Assembly (NCBI GenBank): GCA_016785225.1
Contig: JAFBJZ010000957.1
Span: 226,501 to 290,500 of the forward strand
Direction: 5' to 3'
Source of the DNA: Psettodes erumei
Taxonomy: Eukaryota; Chordata; Actinopteri; Pleuronectiformes; Psettodidae
DNA: 64,000 nucleotides
Under the pieces are notes generated by a model. The model saw only the letters and a program-made list of their open reading frames with translations. It made no database searches and was not told where the DNA came from. Positions 1-13,900 of the stretch are shown piece by piece; position 1 is the stretch's first letter; every line of letters starts with the position of its first letter. The position numbers were made by a program, and so were the translations under genes.

Positions 1-227
1 GGGTCAGCCCATGTACATGACCTGTGAGCTCAACAAAGAGAGAGATGTGATCTGGAAGCGTAATGGCAGCATCCTGAAGGCGCAGGCAGGAAGAGTGGCC
101 ATCAACATAATTGGTTTGCAGCATGCTGTGACCATTCAGAACTCCAACGATGAAGACGCCGGTGTCTACACGTGTGAGGTGGCTGGACAGGAAACTGTGA
201 AGACCACAACCAACGTCAAAGTGATGG
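1..227 (+). CDS. ttn: exon w1, Ig domain, 5' end outside window
   Basis: The open frame (codons starting at position 2) shows the MTCEL core Cys, VIWKRNG Trp strand and DAGVYTCEV strand F. The donor is gtaagac at 228 and the phase is 1. About 40 nt of the usual 267-nt Ig exon lie upstream of the window. Confidence 0.92.
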
Positions 228-3200
228 GTAAGACAAGCTGACCCGTTGATAGTTATCTAGCCACTGATATTGTTTTGAATCAATATTTGTGGAGCATAAA
301 TGACATGTTGTCAGCAATCGGATTAAGGAAATATCAAAAATAAAACACTGTCCATAAAACATTCTCATTGCCTGTTGAAGATGTAGGTTTATAAGTTTAA
401 AGAAATCCAAAGTTGAAGTTCCTCTTAGACCCTCAGGTTTGCTGTTATTGTAGCTTGCAGCATGAAAAACAAAAATGAACCAGCCCAGTGTCTGGGATGT
501 CTGATGTCTGATGCTGACCTCATGCCATTTGTCCTCAGAAATCATCAAAGACTGGCTGGTGAAGCCTCTGAGAGACCAGCATGTGAAACCGAAGGCCAAG
601 GCCACGTTCAAGTGTGAGCTCTTCAAGGACACTCCCAACTGGAAGTGGTTCAAAGGAGATGAGGAGCTCACTCCCTCCGATAAGGTCGAGATCACCAAGG
701 ACGGTAAGGACATGACGCTGACCATCAACAACTGCCAGCCCAACGACGTGTCAGACTACACCATCGAGGTGGAGGATCGCAGATACACGGCAAAACTGAC
801 ACTCGGAGGTGGGTATGGGTCTGCGCAGCGAGATCACGAGACTTGCATCTGAATGGCTTAAGTTTAAAAGCGTACCTTCGATTTCAGAGCGTGAGGCAGA
901 GATCCTGAAGCCTCTCTCCAGCGTGGAGGTGGTGGAGAAGGAGGAGGCCAACTTCGACACCGAAATATCTGAGGATGACGTTGCTGGTGAATGGAAACTC
1001 AGAGGCCAGGTGCTGACCCGATCTCCGGTAAGACTTTGACAACACCTTGTCTCAGAGTGAACCGATCCCAACCGAGCAGCTGAGAAACGCTGCAGCACAA
1101 TACTTCAGATTTAATGTGCTTCAAACTTCTCTGATGGTTTTGCTTCTAAAACTGAAAATGTGTCGTTGTGTTTCAGACCTGCGACATCAAAACTGAGGGC
1201 GGGAAGCGTTTCCTCACGCTGAAGAACGTCCAGATGGATCAGGCTGGGGAAGTGTCATACCAGGCTCTGAACGCCGTCACCAGTGCAATGCTCACTGTTA
1301 AAGGTACAAACCTGCCAAAAAAACAAACCTTTCCTTGTGTTGTGTTGCCTGTTGTCAGCTGCTGCATTTGTGGGTCTAAGGAAACTGAGGAATTGCAGAA
1401 GGGAAACGGTAAGAGAAGTGACGGCCGAGTTTGTGTCTGTGAATAACTGGTCAATTGTTCGCACCTCCCAGAAATCGAAATGGGCTTTGTTGAGCCGCTG
1501 AAGGACCTTTCTGTGCCTGAAAAGAAACAGGCTAAGTTTGAATGCACCGTCACCAAGGACGTGCCAAAGGTCATGTGGTTCAGGGGGGCGGAGATCATCA
1601 CCCCGAGTCCTAAGTATGAAATCATTGATGATGGGAAGAAACACATGCTGATCATAAACAGCTGTGAGTTTGAGGACGAGGCTCAGTACACGATTGAAGT
1701 GCTGGGCCTGAAATCGAGCGCTCAGCTGACAGTGGAAGGTAAGTGGCGGACAGACCCCCGGCTACATGTTGCTCACGTGCTGTCATTGGGTGTTTGTGGC
1801 TTTAAAGCAGCAACATGTTTGTGTGCACTGACCTGATGTATTCCAGGCATGAGGCTGAAATTCATGCAACCGCTCGAGGACCAAACGGTCAAAGAAGGTA
1901 ACACGGCACGTTTCGAGCTCGAGCTGACTCACGAGAACGTGCCAGTGGTTTGGTACCGAAATGAAGTCAAGCTCCACGTGAGCCGCACCGTGCTCACGCA
2001 CGTGGACGGAAAGAGACACACTCTAGAAATGAGGATGTTGTCTCTAGACGACACCTGCCAGGTTAAGGCAGAGGCCAGAGGAATTTACTCCATGGCTAAA
2101 CTGACCGTTATAGGTAACGACTCACTTTCCTTATCCCACCTTTTCTCTGTCTCTCACAGCAGTGATGTCATTAAAACCAGGTTACAAACATCAAGTTCAT
2201 GTGTGACATTATTCATTTCTTTGGGTTCTTTCAAAACTGCGTTGGATCTTTATGATTGTTGTGATTGCTGGATAAATACGACTTGGCTTTGCTGTAACTG
2301 AGAAAACACAGAACATTCCCTCTCCGCCTGGCGGCACACAACTGTCTCCATTACTGATTAAACCAGAATTATCTTTTTAATGCAAAAATAATAATAACAT
2401 GAATATTATCAGTCTGCTTCATCTGCCCTTGTACTGTTTATGGTACTAAGACTGTAAAGTGAAGTGCCTGACTCCTGGTCCTGGTTCTGTTCCAGAGGGT
2501 GATGCCATCTTCGTGGTGAAGCTGCAGGACTACACGGCCACAGAGAAAGATGAGGTGACCATGGACTGCGAGCTGAGCAAAGACGTCCCCGTCCTCTGGT
2601 ACCATAACGAGAAGGAGATCATCGCCTCCAAGACAGTGGTCATGAGGTCCGAGGCCACCCGCAGGACTCTGGTCCTGAAGAGAGTGGAACAGAGTGATAA
2701 AGGGAAATACGTATGTGACTGTGGAACAGATAAGACCTCAGCCAACATCAACATCGAAGGTAAACGTGACAGAAGTAATGATGGGTTTTCTGCAGGGCTG
2801 AACTGGTTCTTATTTATGTTTGGGTCTCAGGTCTGAGGAAACTTAAACATTTGATTAAATTGAGACATCTGAGCGAAAGATGTTTGATATCGTCCGGGCC
2901 CTAATCCTCTTTGATTTCTATGTGAAAAACTTTCATATTCTTCGGTTCTCCAGCACGCGACATCCGGGTCGTTCGGCCAATTTATGGCGTCGAGCTGTTT
3001 GATGGAGAGACGGCTCGTTTCGAGGTGGAGATCTCTGAGGATGACGTCCACGGCCAATGGAAACTGAACGGAGAAGTCCTCAGCCCGTCCTCTGTGAGCA
3101 CTTTCTCTTGTCTCGACATTTATCCCACGCTTCGTCCTTGTGTTGATTTGTGATTAACGGCTGCTCATCATGTCATGTGACAGGACGTTGACATAATCGA

Positions 3201-6073
3201 GGAGGGAGGCAAACACACGCTGATTCTGTACAACTGTAAGGTCGCCATGACCGGCGAGGTGGCATACACCGCCGCTAACGCCAAGTGTTCTGCTAACCTG
3301 AAGGTCAAAGGTGAACCACACCCCCTTCTGTTTCTTTCAGATTTGATTGGAAAAATGTGGTTTAATACTCTAAAATGAAACTTGTTCAGGTTCGTCAGTG
3401 TTTCGTAGTTTCTGGAAACACTAGGCTGAATGAATGAAATGTTTTCAGACGCAGAAACAGACCAAACTTAGTTTGATTTAATTCCAACTTTCAAACACTC
3501 ATCCGCCGTTTTCCTCCAGAACTTCCGCTGAACTTCCTGACACCGCTAGGCGATGTTCAGGTGTACGAGAAGGATGAGGCGAGATTCGAGGTTGAGGTGT
3601 CGAGAGCCCCAAAGAGTTTCCGCTGGCTGAAAGGTTCGCAAGAACTGGAGAGCGACGAAAAGTACGAGATGATCCAGGAGGGACACATGTATGTTCTGCG
3701 GATCCAATCCGCCGCCTACGACGATGAAGCCAAGTACATGTTTGAGGCTGAGGACAAGAGGACAACTGGCAAACTCATCATACAGGGTAACTTTAACTTC
3801 TATTTTAAAGTTATCACTTATCACCGGACATGAAAAGCTGTAAGATGTGTGACTGCTTTCCTGTGGCAGGTATTCGTCTGGAGTTTGTCAAGCCGATCAA
3901 GGATGTGACCGTGAAGGAGCGCGAAACGGCCGAATTCAGCGTCGAACTCTCCCACGATAAGATCCCAGTGATCTGGTACAAAAACGACATCCGTTTGCAT
4001 CCCAGCAAAGTGGTGCACATGTCGGACCAGGGGAAGATCCACATGCTGGCCTTCAAGGAAGTCACCATCGATGACACCTCCATGATTAAAGTGGAGGCCA
4101 TGGACAAGGCCGTGACCGCCATGCTCACTGTCATTGGTCAGAATCACAACACGAACAAAGATTTAATCATTTCTCAAAAGGTGGTTTCAAACTCTCTAAC
4201 ATGAAATCACATTGTTCCTCCGCAGAGGGCGACCTTTATTTCACCACCAAGCTGCAGAACTACACAGCCGTGGAGAAAGACGAGGTGAAGCTGGTCTGTG
4301 AACTGAGCAAGGCCGTCGCTGATGTCAAGTGGTTCAAGGACGGGAAGGAGATCACACCCTCCAAAAACATTGCCATCAGCACCGACGGCAAGAGGCGCAT
4401 CCTGATGGTGAGGAAGGCGGAGAAGGCCAACATCGGCGCCTACACCTGCGACTGCGGCTCAGACAAAACTACTGCAAACCTCAATATCGAAGGTAAAACT
4501 GAAGTTTTGTCAAGAACAATACAGAAGCCACGTTGCATCTTCAGGTTTGTCAGTGACACAGATTTTGTTTCCCTGCAGAGCGCGACATCAAAGTTGTGCG
4601 TCCACTGTACAGTGTCGAGGTCACAGAGACAGAGACAGCCAAGTTTGAGACCGAGATCTCAGAGGAGGACGTCCACGGAAACTGGAAACTGAAGGGAGAA
4701 GCTGTGCACCAGTCTCCCGTGAGTCAGCCTTCACCCGTAAACGCCACCGTGTTTGACGGAGCGAAAGCTTCAACACGAGTCACCTGTCGCTGTTTTCTCT
4801 CAGGATGTGGAGATTAAAGAGGAAGGAACCAGACACATGCTGATCCTCTACAACGTCCGGATGGACATGGCAGGAGCCGTCGACTTTTCAGCGGCCAACG
4901 CTAAATCCAACGCTCAACTCAGAGTCAAAGGTAAGGGTGTTTACTTTGTTATTTTCATTATTATTATTTATTCATCAGAGCTGTTCAGCTCCTCAGGCTC
5001 CTGGGGATGAAGATTTTTCCACCTAGCTGACTCTAAAACAACAAATGTAATGTTTGTTTTCTGGATCAAACGCTCAGCAGTGAAAATTGTGCATACGTTG
5101 TAAAAATGATTTCAATGTTGATGACTCGTCTGCTTCAGAGAAACAGGCAGAAACTGCTGATGAACTCCTGTTTCAGACCTGCTCACTTCACATCTGAACC
5201 AAAGGCCACAGCTCAACAGGAAACTTTTTTCTGTCACATACCACAGTGTGGGGTCTCTGCCAGGCGTCAGCCAATCAGCTGCTCTGGTTATTTTGGACGT
5301 TTTTATCTAAAGTGACAAGCTGCTCTCTGATTGGATGAGCCGCGAGGCCACTTCTGCCGCTTCACGTGAAACGGGGGACAACCGGCTTTCGGTCAGGTCC
5401 CGCCGGTCCCTTCAAACATGTCTTCTTTCTCCTCAGCTCGGTCCATTGGCCTGATGCGTCCTCTGAAGGACGTGACGGTGACGGCCGGGGAGACGGCGAC
5501 CTTTGAGTGCGAGCTGTCGTACGAGGGCATCGCGGTGGAGTGGTTCCTGGGAGGACAGAAGATGGATGCCAGTGACCGGGTGAGTCAAATCAGATTGTAG
5601 TATATTCTTTAATAATGGAAGTTGCCTCCAATCTTAACAGGTTCACAGTGAAGGGAACAGGAATAATAGTTTGGTTTCAGCATCCAGCTGAGAGCTCACA
5701 CGTGTTTTTCATAATCGTTAAACTTCAGACACTGACTCTGAAAAGCTCAAATTAATTAATGCTGAAAACAGAATGAAACAATGACTGTGTGAACAAAAAC
5801 ATCTCAGTCAGAAAACAGGAGCCGTGATCACTTTAATGACATGACGTTTTCTCTTTTAGTTTCCTTTCTATCTTTAACAGTTCCAGTTAATGTTAGAATT
5901 CAGTGAAATGTTATTCTACAGATGAAACACATACAAATCAAATCAACTTTTTTTAACTTGGGAAAATCATTTAAATCTTTTCTGTTTTTGGAGAAAAGTC
6001 AGATGTGTTTGTTATAGTGTTGAGTCTCTGCACCAGTTAAAAATAAGTCGAGATAAGAGAACAGCTACTGTTA

Positions 6074-6107
<34 letters not shown>

Positions 6108-7963
6108 TGTGAGTGTGTGTGTGGGGGGGGTGTCAGTTGAGTGAGCGATGTCAGGAGTCTGAACTGGAGAACATGAGTAAAAAAACAAGGCAGGAAAAGG
6201 TTCAAACAGATACTGAAGGGTCATCTGTGATCTATAATTAAATTCAAAAAAGTTAACTTTCATATATTCTATATTCATTCCAGGTAAAGTGACACATTTT
6301 AACTGATTGGATTATTACAACTTCTCGGTGATTAAAGTATCTGAGGAGAATATTTCCTAAAATCAGTCATAAAAGGATTTCCGATACAGAAACCTGTGAA
6401 CGGTCTGTTCATTTGTACACTCGATACTTGGTTGATTTACTGCGTTAACTGTTCTTAAAGAACTAAACTTTGGAGCAAGGGAACATTTCCGATTATTCAT
6501 GTGAAGGTGCCTCTGTCCCCGCAGGTGAAGACTCGAGTGGCTGGTCGGGTTCACACTCTGACCGTCAGAGATGTGAAGCTGTCAGAGGCCGGCGAGGTTA
6601 AACTGACCGCTAAAGACTTCCTGACTCAAGCTCAGCTCTTTGTCAGAGGTGAGACACGCCACGGACACTAAACACATCATATTACCTTTGAGCCTTTGAG
6701 ACCACCTGACACGTAACCTCCACCTTCTCGTGCGCCTTCAGAACCAGCGGTGGAGTTCACAAAGCCGCTCGAGGACCAGACGGTGGAGGAGGAGGCCACC
6801 GCCACGCTTGAGTGCGAAGTCTCCAGGGAGAACGCAGAGGTCCGATGGTTCAGAGAAGGACAGGAAATAAGGAAGACCAAGAAGTACGACTTGATTGCCG
6901 ATGGCCGCAAGAGAGCGCTGGTCATTCACAACTGCTCTCCGGACGACGCCAAGATGTACACATGTGATGCCAAAGAGTTCAAGACTTCCTGTTTCCTGGA
7001 GGTTACACGTAAGGACAAATCTTTATTTGACATACTGTACATACAGCTACCTTTTCTTGAAATATTTTACTGAAATGTTAAATAATCCACAGCTCCGTAT
7101 GTGGAGTTCACAAAGCCTCTGCAGGACGTGGAGGTCAGAGAGAAGGAATCTGCCAAGTTTGAATGTGAAGTGTCCCGCGAGTCCGCAAAGGTGAGTCCAC
7201 AACCGGTCAGAGCCAGATCGGTCTCTTCTACTGTAAATTTATAAATGGACGGACAATGTGAGAAAAACAAACTGACAAAGTCTTGTTACTTTTACGCCAG
7301 GTTCGTTGGTTCAAGGACGGCAGCGAAATAAGGAAAGGAAAGAAGTACGAGATCATTGCCAAGGGAGTCCAGAGGATCCTCATCGTCCACAAGTCGGTGT
7401 TTGATGATGAGGCTGAGTACGAGTGCGACGCCAGGACGTCCAAGACCTCTGGAATTCTCACTGTCATCGGTGAGCGATGCTCTCCTTGTTCCATTGTCAC
7501 TGTAGTGGTGTAGGCAGGCAGGCGGCACTAACCGTGCTGCTTGTCTCCATCACAGAGGAGGCCGCCAGGTTCACCAAGAACCTGTCCAATGTGGAGGGGA
7601 CGGAGACAGACAGCGTGAAGATGATCTGCGAGGTGTCGAAAGCCAGCGCCGAGGTCATCTGGTACCGCGGGGACGAGGAGCTGCCTGAGGGCGGCCGCTA
7701 CGATCAGATCATGGACGGGCGCCGGAGGATCCTGATCATCCAGGACCTGAGGATGGAGGACGCCGGAGAGTACAACTGCAGGCTGAGTCCCACCGTCAAG
7801 ACGTCCGCCACGCTCAAACTCAACGGTACCAAAAATCACAACGAGACATACGGTGTCACATGTTTGTAATAATTGGTCAGGATTAATCAGTTTCCTCTTA
7901 TTAACCTAAAGAGAAAGGAAGCAGATTTGTCAAAAAAAACCTTTTGTTTCACTCATTTTTCTT

Positions 7964-7994
<31 letters not shown>

Positions 7995-10900
7995 TCCTTC
8001 TCCTCCTCCTTTTTCTGTCTAGAACTGGCGGCTGAGTTCATCGCCCGTCCTCAGAACCAGGAGGCGGTGGAGGGTGAGAAAGCCGAGTTCGCCTGCTCCG
8101 TCTCCAAGGAAACCTATGAGGTGAAATGGTTCAGAGGTGACAAGGAGATTGAAAGCGGAGACAAGTACATGATCATCAGTGAAGGAAAGAGAAGGGCTCT
8201 TATTGTGAAAAACTGTGAGCTGAAGGATGAGGGAGGCTACGTTGCTCACATTGGCAGCGTTAAGGCCTCAGCTGATCTGTATGTGATCGGTAAGACTTTT
8301 TATTTTCTTTTTCCAAATCTTCTGTTGGTTAATGTAGCACAAACGATTGACTCTAATGGGTCTGCATTTCATGGCAGAAAAACTGAGGATCATCACGCCG
8401 ATCAAAGACACAGAGGTGAAGGAGGGAAGTGAGATCGTGTTCAACTGTGAGACGAACACGGAGGGAGCGAAGGCCAAGTGGCTGAAGAACGAGGAGACCA
8501 TATTCGAGAGCAGCAAGTACATGATGGCCCAGAGGGACAACGTCTTCTCTCTGAGGATCAGAGATGCCCAGAAGGCCGACGAGTCCAGCTACACCGTCAG
8601 CCTGACCAATCACAGAGGAGAGCACGCCAAGTCCACTGCCAGCGCCAGAGTCGCAGGTAGATCACCTGCTCTTCCTAATTTTTTATTCCATTTCTTTTAG
8701 TAAGGTTGTTGGTTGTGAAGAAGAGGAACTGATTCGGTGTGTTCATCTGCTCTGACATTAACTAGTTAACGGGTCACAGACAACGTTAGAAAGATTCTCG
8801 TTCAGGACATGATCCCAGATGTGGTCAGTTTTGGAGTTTTGGTGTTGGCGGCTCAGTTCTCATATTTACTGGGTTAACATTCCAGGAACTCATTCCTTAA
8901 ACACATTAACTAAAAAATTTAATTCAAAATTCAAGACACATTAGTTCACCTTTCAGATCTGAGTTGTTCTGTGTGGAATATTCAGTCTGTCTTCACCCTG
9001 CAACTCCACAGAGGAGAAGCTGAAGTTCCTGGAGCCCATCGAGGACATCGAGACCCAGGAGAAGAAGACCATCAGCTTCGTCTGTAAGGTGAACCGGCCT
9101 GAGGCGACAGTGAAGTGGATGAAGGCCGGCCAGGAGGTGACGCTCAGCAAACGCATCGTCTACAGAGCCGACGGCCTCAAGCACACCCTAACCATCAAGG
9201 ACTGCGTCATGGACGACGAGGGAGAGTACAGCGCCGTGGTCGGTGATGACAAGTGCGCGGCCGAGCTGATCATCAGCGAGGCGCCGACGGACTTCACCGC
9301 GCAGCTCAGAGACCAGACCATCACTGAGTTTGAGGACGCCGAGTTCACCTGCAAGCTGAGCAAGGAGAAGGCTGTCGTCAAGTGGTACAGGGACGGACGA
9401 GAGATCAGACAAGGACCAAGGTACCACGGACCAGTTCCACCAAAACCTTCAATACAATACACCTAAATTTAAAAAACACACGTTACGCCTTTTTGAGCTG
9501 ATTTTGATATTTTACAACTTTTTTTAGTTTTTAAAACAATTTCAGTTAAATGGTGATGGTTTTCATCATGCCTTCATTTTGTGTTATTGCAGATATCACA
9601 TGGAAAAAGAAGGCAAGACGTGCAGACTGATCATCAAGGTGTGCAGACCTGATGACGAATGTGAATATGCCTGTGGTGTGGATGAGAGGAGGACCCGAGC
9701 GAGACTCTTCGTTGAAGGTAAACTCTTCATTCCTTCTAAAATGTTTTCAAAAACCACAGAGGTGAAACGGATCTTCTCATGTGGTGGTGGTTTTCTGTCC
9801 CGCAGAGACTCCGGTTGAGATCGTCAGACCTCCTCAGGACATGTTCGAACCTCCAGGCTCGGATGTTGTTTTTGAGGTTGAGCTGAACAAGGACAGAGTG
9901 GAGGTGAAATGGATGAGGAACAACATGATCATTGTCCAGGGAGACAAATATCAGATGATTAGCGAAGGTAAAGTCCACAGACTGCAAGTCTGTGAGATCA
10001 GACCCCGAGACCAGGGAGAGTACCGGATCGTGGCCAAAGACAAGGATGCCCGAGCCAAGCTGGAACTGGCCGGTGAGTCAACAAGCACACATCGATTACT
10101 GTTGTGGTTGATTTATGGAGGCAGCCAGAGTCCAGTTTCCTGAGGAAGAGCTGAAAGTCGTGGAAATATTAGAGAGGACTTCATAACTGATCCATTTTAT
10201 TGATTCAGTTCTTTTCGATATACTTGAGACACAAGAATAACACCAGTGCAGATCTGAGAGATATTGGATTTGCAAGTTTAGTACCAGTGTAATAAAAACG
10301 TCCTTACAATGCATTTCTAGATTTGTCTAAATGCACCGTTTGAAATTGTTCAGTCAGACTGCTGAAGGTTTACATGACTGAAATGTAAAACTAAAAATGA
10401 CCTTCTCCTCTGCAGCTTCTCCCAAGATCAAAACCACTGACCAGAATCTGGTGACAGACGCCGGTAAACCCTTCATCATGAGCGTGCCCTACGATGCTTA
10501 CCCTCGTGCCGACGCAGAGTGGTTCTTCGAGGGCGCCAGTCTGCCCGTCCAGAACATCGACACCTCTACTGACAAGACCGAGTACCGTCTTAAGAGCCCC
10601 AGCAAGGAGGACCAGGGCCGCTACAAAGTGGTCATCAAGAACAAGCATGGTGAAGGAGAGGCATTCATCAACCTGGATGTGATTGGTGAGTCGATCAATG
10701 ATGGGGATTTGGATAATTTGAATCTGTATCTGTGGTATGTCTGTGGATGATGCTTTCAATATTTCACATTGGCTTTTTTTTTTTTTTTTAGATGTACCTG
10801 GATCTGTCAAGAACCTGAGAGTGGTCGATACTGCTGATGGTGAGGTCAGTTTGGCCTGGGAGGAGCCCGAGAGCGATGGCGGAAGCAAGATCATTGCGTA

Positions 10901-13900
10901 CACTGTGGAAAGACGCGACGTGAAGCGTAAGACCTGGACTCTGGCAACGGATCGTGCTGATGCTCCAGAGTACTGTGTCAGTGGACTCCAGAAGGACTCC
11001 ATGTACCTGTTCAGAGTCTGTGCCCGAAACAGAGTCGGCTGCGGACCCACTGTTGCCACTGAGGACGCTGTCCAGGCTAAGAGCAAGTTTGGTAAGCATC
11101 GCCCAAAGGACCTCACTCATGTTCACATCCCATCTCCACAGTCTAATCCAGATTAAATCCTTAATTTTTTTCTTTTCAACTATCAGATGTTCCTGATGCT
11201 CCAGAAAGTGTTGCAGTCGCCAATGTGAACCGGTTTGGTGCCACTGTCACCTGGGAGCCTCCCAAGTTCGACGGCGGCTCTGAGATTACCGCCTACGTGA
11301 TCGAGCTTCGTGACAGGACCTCTGTGAGGTGGGAGGCAGCCATGGTCTGCGGCGCCAACGACCGCTCAGCCACGCTAAACGACGTGGTGGAGAACAAGGA
11401 ATATATCTTCAGAGTCCGAGCTGAGAACAAGGCCGGCGTCGGAAGGCCCAGCGCTGCCACAAACCCAGTCAAGATCATGGATCCCATCGGTGAGTGAAAA
11501 CCATCAGTTTGACTGTTTATATTCTAATTCCAGGAAAAGAAGATTATACAGTGTGATTTCACTGGGCAACTTGTGTTGTGACCTCAGAGAGGCCAAGCCC
11601 ACCACTGAACCTGAACTTCAGCGACCAAATCAAGTCGGCGGTCACGCTGACATGGGAGACGCCCACCAGCAATGGCGGCAGCATGATCACCGGCTACATC
11701 ATTGAGAAATGTGAAGAAGGCTCGGACAAGTGGCTTCGCTGCAACGCCAGGCTGTGCCCAGACCTTTCCTACCGTGTATGTAGTTTCCCAAAGAGTCGAA
11801 CCTGTGTCAGATCACTCCTCCCGGTTCTGCACCGTCAGCCTTCAGTGGTTCATTGGACTGGTACTCTTCTGTTCTCTTTAGGTGTCTGGCTTGAAGCCTG
11901 GTCAGAAATATCTCTACAGAGTTTGTGCTGAGAATGCTGCCGGCGTCTCTGATCCAGCCGAACAACTTGGACCGCTGCTCGCTGACGACCCACACGGTAC
12001 AGGATTAACAATGGAATCAACCACTGATTGATTAAGGAGGACTGGAAATCACTTTTGTGGCAAATACCTCAAAAGTAGAGCAGATAGTCCTCCATCTCCA
12101 AATGAACCCAAAACAAAACAAGGCACTCTGCATAAAGAATAACATTTCTGATAACACCTGTATTGTAAAGCCATTCAGCCCAATCTGAATTACTAAATCC
12201 TCAGTAAAAGAACATTGTCTCATTTCCTTATATAAAATTACACTGATCTTTTCAGGAAACTCTGTAACTCTTCAACTTACTGATCCTTGAATCAAAGAGT
12301 TCCAGGAATTTAATTTTTAATGTCATGGAACAGAAACAGTGGAAAAAAAACCCATTTTGTTTTCTTTGTTGATCAGGATTAAATATTGTCTCGTTGATTC
12401 CTCGTAAAGTATACCAGTTGGCAGTATAACCTTTTAACCATCTGAATGATGCTAAATTCTTCAACTTTTTTTTGTCCTTGGCAGTCGGTCCAACCTTTGA
12501 CCTGAGCGCCTTTAGGAAGGGCCTGGAGGTGATCGTGCCTCATCCTCTGACCATCAGAGTCCCCATCACTGGATACCCGACCCCCACCGCCAAGTGGACC
12601 TTCGGAGAGAAGGAGCTGAGCACCGCCGACGAGCGTGTCTCCATGGTGACGAAGCCCACTTACACAGAGCTGACAGTCATGCCAAGCGTCCGTCCAGACA
12701 AAGGCATATACACCCTGCAGCTGGAAAACGATGTCTCTTCGGTCTCCGGAGAAATTGAGGTCAACGTCATTGGTAACAACATTTCCTCTGTTTCTTTGAA
12801 ATGTCCTTCCATCAGCTATTCCACTTATCCTGTGAGGGTTGTGTGGGACTGGTACTAGTTGACTGGGATGATTGTCAGCCAAAAACTTTGAATGAATTTG
12901 TCATGGATGACTGGCAACCTTCTCAGGGTGTACTCAGCTCTGAATCCATGCTGGGTGAAGCTTCCAGTCATCCACCACCCTGAGCAGGAAAAACAAACTG
13001 GAAAAGAAATGGAAGGGACTTTCATTCAGAAGTTATTTTCTTATGTCCATCTTTGTGTTTTTTAAGTGTACGGTGCTGTTCTTCTCTGGTGCCTTTATTT
13101 TCCCAGCATGCCCCAGCGCTCCCAAGGACTTCAAAGTAGCGGAGGTGACCCGACAACACGTTCACCTGATGTGGGAGGCCCCAGAGCACGATGGAGGAAG
13201 TCCGGTCACTCACTACCAGATTGAGAAGAGAGAAGTGTCTCGCAAGACCTGGGCCAAGGTACGTCAGGTTCTCTACCTTTGTGATAGGGGGTTGAATCAG
13301 GACCTGAGGTTTAGGCTTAAACCTAAAACTGCAGCATTTCAGAACCATTGTGTTGATTTTTTTTCCAGGTGGCCACCGGCATCCTGGACCTGGAGTACAC
13401 TGTAACAGATGTAATTGAAGGAAAGGAGTACCTGTTCAGTGTCACCGCCTGCAACAAGTGTGGACCCGGAGAGCCCGCCTACGTCGATGAGCCCGTGAAC
13501 GTCTCGTCTCCTGCCAGTGAGTATTTCTTCACTCAGTCTGACCCTAATTAACTCCTCATCAGATCAGAGCTAAAAAGAAGAGCGTGTCTTCTTTGTGTTT
13601 AAGGAAACTTGGTTAAATTGGAGTTTGCACCTGTTAGAGATATTTTTTTACAAACATACAGAGTCTCATGTACATCATGTTTTATTTCTGCAGCTGTACC
13701 CGATCCTCCCGAGAACCTTAAGTGGCGTGATAAGAGTGCCAAGACAATCTTCCTCTCCTGGGAGCCTCCAAAGTATGATGGCGGTGCCCACATCAAAGGC
13801 TACGTGGTGGACAAGTGTCAGCGTGGTACTGACAAGTGGGAACCCTGTGGTGACCCCATCCCTGAACTGAAGTAAGTCTCAACGGTTTGTGAATGTGAGG

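Larger units (their letters stand above)
1..10685 (+). other. ttn: distal tandem-Ig segment of the I-band (21 Ig domains)
   Basis: Exons w1-w26 encode only Ig domains, about 89 residues each, with the usual core Cys, Trp and Asp-x-Gly/Ala-x-Tyr-x-Cys pattern. Mammalian titin has, as I recall, 22 constitutive distal Ig domains (I84-I105) before the first Fn3. If that count holds here, the cut domain at the window start is about I85. In muscle this segment is an extensible chain of folded modules. The domain count is seen; the I-number is inferred. Confidence 0.9.

Noticed and set aside
5106..5315. Open frame in the intron before w15 as a possible extra exon
   Set aside because: No Ig or Fn3 core residues and no suitable phase-1 splice pair around it.
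13873..13875. In-frame TAA after w34, possible pseudogene mark
   Set aside because: It is part of a good gtaagt donor, and the domain continues in frame at 14014.
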